From contig JAFGIE010000097.1 of NCBI GenBank assembly GCA_016929775.1, positions 1-12,970 on the forward strand: 12,970 nt of DNA, given 5' to 3'. The translations under genes were made by a program, and so were the position numbers. Source of the DNA: Anaerolineae bacterium (GTDB taxonomy: Bacteria > Chloroflexota > Anaerolineae > JAFGEY01). Within the stretch, counting starts at the first letter, position 1. Every line of letters begins with the position of its first letter. The notes beneath the pieces were generated by a model that had not been told where the DNA came from, did not search any database, and saw only the letters and a program-made list of their open reading frames with translations. Shown here piece after piece: positions 5,120 through 12,970 of this stretch.

Positions 5120-6691
5120 ATGCGCGTTCTGGTTGCAGACCCGATCGCACAAAATGGACTGGACATCCTGACTACCAAGCTCTCGGTCGACCTGATGCCC
5201 AATCTCTCAGAAGACGACCTGGTGGCGACCATCGGCGCGTACGATGCCCTCGTCGTACGCAGCAGCACCCAGGTTACCGCCCGCGCGATCGCGGCAGCAA
5301 CGCGCATGCAGGTCATCGGCAGAGCCGGTGTGGGCGTCGACAACATCGATCTGGAGGCGGCGACGCAGTCCGGGATCCTGGTCGTGAATGCCCCAGATGG
5401 CAACTCGATCGCCGCCGCAGAGCACACCATCGCGATGATAATGGCCCTGGCACGCCACATCCCGCGGGCCGATGCCTCTCTGCGCGCAGGACAGTGGGAC
5501 CGCAAGGAATTCATGGGCATCGAGGTCTCGGGCAAGACACTGGGCCTGATCGGCATGGGGCGCATCGGACAGGAGGTGGCGCGGCGCGCCCGGGGCCTGC
5601 AGATGCACGTCCTCGCCTTCGACCCGTATGTCTCCAGCCAGCAAGCCGAGCGCCTGGGCGTCGAGCTGTGCAGCCTGCCGGACCTGCTCGCGCGCAGCGA
5701 CTTTAGCAGCGTACACGTCCCGCTCACCGACGCGACGCACGGCATGATCGGCGCCGCCGAGCTCGCCGCGTGTAAGCCCGGGGCATTCGTGATCAACTGC
5801 GCGCGGGGCGGGATCGTCGACGAGGAGGCGCTGCTTGCCGCGCTCGACCAGGGCCAGATCGCCGGCGCCGCACTGGACGTCTTTGCCCACGAACCTCCGT
5901 TCGACAGCCCGCTGATCTCGCACCCGCAAGTGATCGTCACCCCGCACCTGGGCGCATCGACCAGGGAGGCCCAGGTCGCCGTAGCCGTCGACGTCGCCAG
6001 GCAGATCTTGGATGTGCTCGACGGGCTTCCCCCAGCGCACCCCGTCAACGCACCGATCGTTCCCCCTGAGACACAGGCCCAACTCGTGCCCTTTTGCGAA
6101 TTGGCGGAAAAGCTGGGCTGTATGGCGAGCCAGCTCGTCGACCGGCGGATGAGCGAGGTGCGCATCGCCTACGCCGGGGAGCTGTCCGAGATGGACACGG
6201 GCCTGCTGCGCGCGTTGGTGATCAAGGGACTGCTCGAGCGGGTGACCGAAGCGCGGATCACGCTGGTCAACGCCAACCTCATCGCGCGCGAGCGCGGCTT
6301 GCGCGTGATCGAGGAAAAGCGAAGTGATGCCGGGCACTTTGCCAACCTGATCACGCTCTCCTTCACCGACAATGGCGACGAGCACGTGCTCTCCGGAACG
6401 ATCATCCGCAATCAGCCGTACATCGTGCGCATCGACCGCTACTGGCTCGACTTTATCGCGCGCGGCTACCAGTTGCTGATCTATCACCGCGACCGTCCCG
6501 GCATGATCGGCGAGGTGGGCCGTATCACCGGCAAGGCGGACATCAACATCGCGTTCATGGCGGTAGGTCGCCTGGAGCCGCGCGGCGAGGCGCTCATGGC
6601 GCTGACCCTCGACGAACCAACCACGCCCGAGGTGCGCGCAGAGATGGAGTCCGTGTCCGACATCTATCACACGCGCTTGCTCCGGCTCTGA
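5120..6691 (+). CDS. serA: D-3-phosphoglycerate dehydrogenase
   Basis: This encodes 523 residues, the length of the long SerA type. ATG 5120 follows GGGAGGAG (5106-5113) with a 6-nt spacer. It oxidises 3-phosphoglycerate to 3-phosphohydroxypyruvate with NAD+, the entry step to serine, glycine and cysteine. The substrate domain is split around the NAD domain. Visible are GRAGVGVDNID (68-77), the Rossmann loop GMGRIG (145-150), and catalytic Arg229 (NCARGGIVDE), Glu258 (AHEPP) and His276 (TPHLGAS). An ASB intervening domain spans about 318-445, and a C-terminal ACT domain (about 451-523) is the usual site of serine feedback. It is the first gene after the Thr-rich leader, an unusual partner for threonine genes. 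About 310 bp separate it from the next gene, so tight co-transcription is likely but not proven. Confidence 0.95.
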   Translation: MRVLVADPIAQNGLDILTTKLSVDLMPNLSEDDLVATIGAYDALVVRSSTQVTARAIAAATRMQVIGRAGVGVDNIDLEAATQSGILVVNAPDGNSIAAAEHTIAMIMALARHIPRADASLRAGQWDRKEFMGIEVSGKTLGLIGMGRIGQEVARRARGLQMHVLAFDPYVSSQQAERLGVELCSLPDLLARSDFSSVHVPLTDATHGMIGAAELAACKPGAFVINCARGGIVDEEALLAALDQGQIAGAALDVFAHEPPFDSPLISHPQVIVTPHLGASTREAQVAVAVDVARQILDVLDGLPPAHPVNAPIVPPETQAQLVPFCELAEKLGCMASQLVDRRMSEVRIAYAGELSEMDTGLLRALVIKGLLERVTEARITLVNANLIARERGLRVIEEKRSDAGHFANLITLSFTDNGDEHVLSGTIIRNQPYIVRIDRYWLDFIARGYQLLIYHRDRPGMIGEVGRITGKADINIAFMAVGRLEPRGEALMALTLDEPTTPEVRAEMESVSDIYHTRLLRL

Positions 6692-7001
6692 GCGATCCAG
6701 GCCCACGCCGGCGCGCCCAGTACGGCGCTGCACGCGCCCGCACGTACGCCCAACGCCGCCGACCTTAGCCACGGTGCATCGCCGCGCCCACGGGCAGTCA
6801 ACGACTGACGCGGAAAGGAGAGGTCGCATCCCAGTTGTCGTCCAGTATGCCGGGTCCGATCGTGTCGCGCACGCCCGCGTGCGAGAGCCAAGCACCCTAG
6901 GCAGGGCTCCGCCCGACGGTCTCGTGACACACTGTCCGCTGAACCTGCGCAGCCTGCGCGCCGCATCCCACCACACCAATCGGGTCTTGAAGGAGGGAAA
7001 A
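6692..7001 (+). other. 310-bp gap between serA and the FMN glutamate-synthase-like gene
   Basis: No convincing gene, promoter or terminator is seen. The frame of the downstream gene stays open back to a GTG at 6774, and AAAGGAGAGG lies at 6814-6823 without a start codon at proper spacing. One hairpin, CGCACG (6868-6873) / CGTGCG (6878-6883) with loop CCCG, has no T-tract. It is probably a long untranslated stretch. Confidence 0.4.
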
Positions 7002-8696
7002 GTGAACCTGAGACAGCCCAATGCAAATGAAGCCACCGGCACGTTCAACCGCTCCAGGAACGTCGTACCGATGTCAGGACTGTGTGCGTCCTGCCACGAT
7101 GGGTGCAAGGGCGGTTGTGAACTATGGCTCTCGTCCTTCCGGGGGCGCGAGGTGCTGTACCCCCGTCTGTACGGAGAGATGACCGCTGGCGCCGACAAGA
7201 ACTACCCCGTCGACTATTCGCACCTCAATATCCAGGGATACGCCGTCGGGGCCAAGGGCATGCCCGAGGGCATCGAGGCCAATCCCGACACCACCATTTT
7301 CTCGAACGTCAACACCGAGACCGCCTACGGCTGGGATCAGAAGGTCAAGATGAAGATCCCGATCTTTACCGGGGCCCTCGGCTCGACCGAGATCGCGCGC
7401 AGGAACTGGGCGCACTTTGCCGTCGGCGCCGCGATCTCGGGCATCACCCTCGTCTGCGGCGAGAATGTGTGCGGCGTGGACCCCGAGCTCGAACTGGACG
7501 AGCATGGCAAGGTCAAGAACTCGCCCGAGATGGATCGTCGGATCGAGATCTACAAGCGCTTCCACGAAGGGTACGGCGACTTTCTCTTCCAACTCAACGT
7601 CGAGGACACGCGGTTGGGCGTCGCCGAGTATGTGATCGACAAGCACGGCATCGACACGATCGAGCTCAAGTGGGGACAGGGCGCCAAGTGCATCGGCGGC
7701 GAGATCAAGGTCCGCGAGATCGAGCGCGCAGTGGAGCTCAAAGCGCGCGGCTACAACGTCTTGCCTGACCCCGAGCGGCACGACGTCCAGGAAGCATACC
7801 GCGACGGCGCGATCCAAGAGTTCGAACGCCACTCGCGCCTAGGCTTTGTCAGCCTGGAGCTGTTCATGCAAGAAGTCGAGCGCCTGCGCGACCTAGGCTT
7901 CAAGCGCATCTCGCTCAAGACCGGCGCTTACTCTGCCGTCGAGCTCGCCATGGCCCTGCGCTACGGCGGAGGCGCAGGCCTCGACCTGGTCACGATCGAT
8001 GGCGCGCCAGGCGGAACGGGGATGAGCCCCTGGCCCATGATGAACGAGTGGGGCGTGCCCTCGATCTATCTCCACTCCATGGCCTACGAGTTCTGCCAAC
8101 GACTGACCCGCCGCGGCATCCGCGTGCCCGACATCGCCTTTGCCGGCGGCTTCTCGACCGAGGACGGCGTGTACAAGGCCCTCGCCCTGGGTAGTCCCTA
8201 CGTCAAGGCGGTCTGCATGGGCCGCGCCCTGATGATCCCGGGCATGGTCGGCAAGAACATCGGCGAGTGGTTGGCGCAAGGCGACCTGCCCAAAACGGTG
8301 TCCAAGTACGGCAGCAAGGTCGAAGAGATCTTTGTCACGTACGAAGAGCTCAAGGACAAGTACGGGGCTGAGGTCGAGGAAATCCCGCTTGGCGCCGTCG
8401 GCATCTACACCTACACGCAAAAGTTCAAGGCCGGACTCCAACAGCTTATGGCAGGCAGCCGCAACTTTAGCGTCCCCGCCATCTCGCGCAGCGACCTCAT
8501 GGCGCTGACCGAAGAAGCCGCCCGCGTGACGGGCATCCCCTACGTCATGGACGCATACCGCGCCGAGGCAGAGGACATCTTGGACGATGTCGGTTCCTTC
8601 GAGCGCGAAGCCGGCGTGATCCCGCTGGGCGAGCCCACCGCCGTGCTGCGCATCCTGCGCGAAGGGGCACGCCGGCACCGCGTCGCCGCCCGGTAG
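7002..8696 (+). CDS. FMN-binding glutamate-synthase-domain protein with N-terminal four-Cys cluster
   Basis: This encodes 564 residues. The GTG start at 7002 is chosen because AAGGAGGG lies at 6990-6997, 4 nt upstream. The protein is a GltB-like FMN TIM barrel, with LKWGQGAK (222-229), TIDGAPGGTGMSP (331-343) and AGGFSTEDG (381-389) marking the cofactor and phosphate-binding loops. In glutamate synthase this domain converts 2-oxoglutarate plus channelled ammonia to glutamate. There is no N-terminal glutaminase domain and no recognisable 3Fe-4S CX5CX4C motif. Instead Cys28, Cys31, Cys35 and Cys39 form a CX2CX3CX3C cluster near the N-terminus, and Cys152/Cys157 add a pair. An Fe-S or zinc role is inferred. 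The glutamate-dehydrogenase homologue follows after 50 bp. Electron donor, nitrogen donor and true product are unknown; related domains also occur in N-methylglutamate synthase. Confidence 0.82.
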   Translation: MNLRQPNANEATGTFNRSRNVVPMSGLCASCHDGCKGGCELWLSSFRGREVLYPRLYGEMTAGADKNYPVDYSHLNIQGYAVGAKGMPEGIEANPDTTIFSNVNTETAYGWDQKVKMKIPIFTGALGSTEIARRNWAHFAVGAAISGITLVCGENVCGVDPELELDEHGKVKNSPEMDRRIEIYKRFHEGYGDFLFQLNVEDTRLGVAEYVIDKHGIDTIELKWGQGAKCIGGEIKVREIERAVELKARGYNVLPDPERHDVQEAYRDGAIQEFERHSRLGFVSLELFMQEVERLRDLGFKRISLKTGAYSAVELAMALRYGGGAGLDLVTIDGAPGGTGMSPWPMMNEWGVPSIYLHSMAYEFCQRLTRRGIRVPDIAFAGGFSTEDGVYKALALGSPYVKAVCMGRALMIPGMVGKNIGEWLAQGDLPKTVSKYGSKVEEIFVTYEELKDKYGAEVEEIPLGAVGIYTYTQKFKAGLQQLMAGSRNFSVPAISRSDLMALTEEAARVTGIPYVMDAYRAEAEDILDDVGSFEREAGVIPLGEPTAVLRILREGARRHRVAAR

Positions 8697-8746
8697 GCGA
8701 CCAGCGACGGGCAAACCCCAACCCAGAGAGGGAAGGAATCGACACG

Positions 8747-10012
8747 ATGAGCAAACCGAGCGAACCGTATCCGCTGAACCCGTTCGAGATCGCGCAGCAC
8801 CAGCTCTCGCTTGCCGCCGACATCCTGGGCATCGACCCGGTCACGCACGCGTTCCTGCGCTGGCCCATGCGCGAGTTCCACGTCCGCATCCCCGTGCGCA
8901 TGGACGACGGTACGACCGAGATCTTTGAGGGGTTCCGCGTGCAATACAACGATGCCCGCGGACCAACCAAGGGCGGCTTGCGGTTCCACCCCGAAGAGAC
9001 GTTCGACACGATCCGGGCCCTCGCCGCGTGGATGACGTGGAAGTGCGCCGTGGTCGACATCCCGCTGGGCGGCGCCATGGGCGGGGTGATCTGCAATCCC
9101 AAGGACCTCTCGCCGAACGAGCTCGAGCGGCTGAGCAGGGGCTACATGCGCGCGCTGGGGCACTATATGGGGCCTAACGTCGACGTGCCCTCGCCCGATC
9201 TATACACCAACCCCCAGATCATGGCATGGATGATGGACGAGTACGCCCACATGGCGGGGTGCAGCGCGCCGGGGGCGATCACGGGCAAACCGATCGCGCT
9301 GGGCGGATCGGAAGGGCGACTCGAGTCGACCGCGCGTGGCGGCGTGACGTGCATCCGCGAGGCTGCCGCCGAGATGGGGCTCGAACTCGGGGGCGCTACT
9401 GCCGCGATCCAGGGCTATGGCACGGTCGGCAGCTCGATGCACGAACTGGTCACCGACATGCTCGGGGTCAAGGTGGTCGCCGTCTCCGACTCGCGGGGCG
9501 GCGCGTACGCACCCCAGGGACTCGATCCCGCCTCGATGGTCGCCCATAAAAAGCAGACCGGCAGCGTGGTGGGCTCTGCCGCAGGGGAGCGGATCAGCAA
9601 CGCCGAGCTGTTGGCCCTCGACGTGGACATCCTGATCCCGGCGGCGCTCGAGGGCGTGATCCACGCGGGCAACGCCCGCGCCGTGCAGGCGCACATCGTC
9701 GCAGAGCTGGCGGATGGCCCGACCACGCCAGAGGCGGACCAGGTCCTGTATGACAAGGGCGTGTTTGTGATACCGGACTTTTTGTGCAACGCCGGCGGCG
9801 TAACCGCGTCCTACTTTGAGCAGGTACAGAACGCCTACGGCTTTTACTGGGACATCGACCTGGTCTACGAGCGCCTCGACCAAAAGATGGCGACCGCCTT
9901 CCACGCCGTCCGCGATGTCGCAGAGCGCTACGGGATCCAGCACCGCATCGCCGCTTATCTGATCGCGGTCGCACGCGTAGCCGAAGCGTGCAAGCTGCGC
10001 GGCTGGATCTAG
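8747..10012 (+). CDS. gdhA: Glutamate dehydrogenase homologue with Met in place of the catalytic Lys
   Basis: This encodes 421 residues, the length of hexameric NAD(P) glutamate dehydrogenases. ATG 8747 follows GAGGGAAGGA. It is strongly RocG-like along its length. The substrate-binding Lys75 (GPTKGGLRFHP), Lys99 (TWKCAV), Asp151 (PSPDLYTN), the nucleotide loop GYGTVG (223-228) and the C-terminal RLRGW-like end (KLRGWI) are present. In the GGxKGG motif, however, the lysine that acts in catalysis (Lys125 in the Clostridium symbiosum enzyme) is Met111 (PLGGAMGGV, codon ATG at 9077-9079). AAG to ATG is one base. The protein may be non-catalytic, regulatory or altered in reaction. In Thermus thermophilus a non-catalytic GDH paralogue pairs with a catalytic one. 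It sits between the FMN protein and thrC in one gene row. The fold is sure; the activity is doubtful. Confidence 0.88.
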   Translation: MSKPSEPYPLNPFEIAQHQLSLAADILGIDPVTHAFLRWPMREFHVRIPVRMDDGTTEIFEGFRVQYNDARGPTKGGLRFHPEETFDTIRALAAWMTWKCAVVDIPLGGAMGGVICNPKDLSPNELERLSRGYMRALGHYMGPNVDVPSPDLYTNPQIMAWMMDEYAHMAGCSAPGAITGKPIALGGSEGRLESTARGGVTCIREAAAEMGLELGGATAAIQGYGTVGSSMHELVTDMLGVKVVAVSDSRGGAYAPQGLDPASMVAHKKQTGSVVGSAAGERISNAELLALDVDILIPAALEGVIHAGNARAVQAHIVAELADGPTTPEADQVLYDKGVFVIPDFLCNAGGVTASYFEQVQNAYGFYWDIDLVYERLDQKMATAFHAVRDVAERYGIQHRIAAYLIAVARVAEACKLRGWI

Positions 10013-12879
<2,867 letters not shown>

Positions 12880-12911
12880 GGTCCGTAGGTTCATACGATA
12901 GGGGATACGTT

Positions 12912-12970
12912 ATGGCAGTGAACGATCAGAAGCCAGCGGCTCGGGACCCGGCGGCTCAGAAGCCGGCGGC
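12912..12970 (+). CDS. Start of an Ala/Pro-rich protein, truncated by the window end
   Basis: ATG 12912 follows AGGGGAT (12900-12906), 32 bp after the aspartate kinase stop. The 20 visible codons read MAVND followed by three five-residue units of the form (Q/R)(K/D)PAA. These are encoded by three imperfect copies of a 15-bp repeat from 12927. Such a low-complexity start suggests a flexible N-terminal tail or linker. The product cannot be named. The spacing would allow read-through from the aspartate kinase gene. Confidence 0.6.
   Translation, partial: MAVNDQKPAARDPAAQKPA

Noticed and set aside
6847..6900. 17-codon leader-like frame before the FMN protein gene
   Set aside because: It has no spaced SD, no enrichment of a single amino acid and no following terminator, unlike the two leaders described.
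5207..7198. A 663-codon open frame on the minus strand opposite serA
   Set aside because: High GC leaves antisense frames open. serA shows complete family motifs on the plus strand, and the antisense product has no recognisable domain.

Overview
The window is a GC-rich (roughly two-thirds G+C by eye) bacterial chromosome segment with amino-acid biosynthesis at its centre. Gene content, GTG/TTG starts with strong Shine-Dalgarno (SD) sites and T-tailed GC-rich terminators fit a GC-rich, possibly thermophile-related lineage. I lean weakly to Chloroflexota, but no marker here fixes the phylum.

Layout. (1) 1-1472: a promoter, a small 86-residue protein and a trypsin-fold serine peptidase whose N-terminal domain resembles the small protein. 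(2) 1504-2571, minus strand: a Mrp/ApbC-type Fe-S carrier ATPase with a near-consensus promoter, divergent from the next unit. (3) 2676-4576: citramalate synthase (cimA, isoleucine pathway) behind a 5' leader of about 300 nt. (4) 4576-4710: a compact inverted-repeat, MITE-like element that begins in the cimA stop codon. (5) 4727-12879: a five-gene unit, serA, FMN-domain glutamate-synthase-like protein, glutamate-dehydrogenase homologue, thrC and aspartate kinase, behind a second leader. (6) 12912-12970: the start of a further Ala/Pro-rich protein, cut by the window end.

Main discovery. The cimA and serA leaders share one architecture: TTGACA-N17-TAGANT promoter with extended -10 TG, a GAGGGT SD, a short leader peptide, a GGTTGGG element complementary to the terminator, a CCTCCC/GGGAGG terminator with a T-run, and a second hairpin before the gene's own SD. 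The cimA peptide (32 aa) has four Ile codons, including a tandem pair. The serA peptide (22 aa) has five Thr codons, three of them tandem. In both, a ribosome stalled at those codons would leave the GGTTGGG element free to disrupt the terminator, and a ribosome reaching the stop codon would cover it. This is what ribosome-mediated attenuation by Ile (cimA) and Thr (the serA-thrC-lysC unit) would look like.

The second notable point is the glutamate dehydrogenase homologue: the catalytic Lys of the GGxKGG motif is Met, while other active-site residues are kept. It lies directly after an FMN glutamate-synthase-like protein that has no glutaminase domain and carries an N-terminal four-Cys cluster. 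The pair may not be a conventional GDH/GOGAT system.
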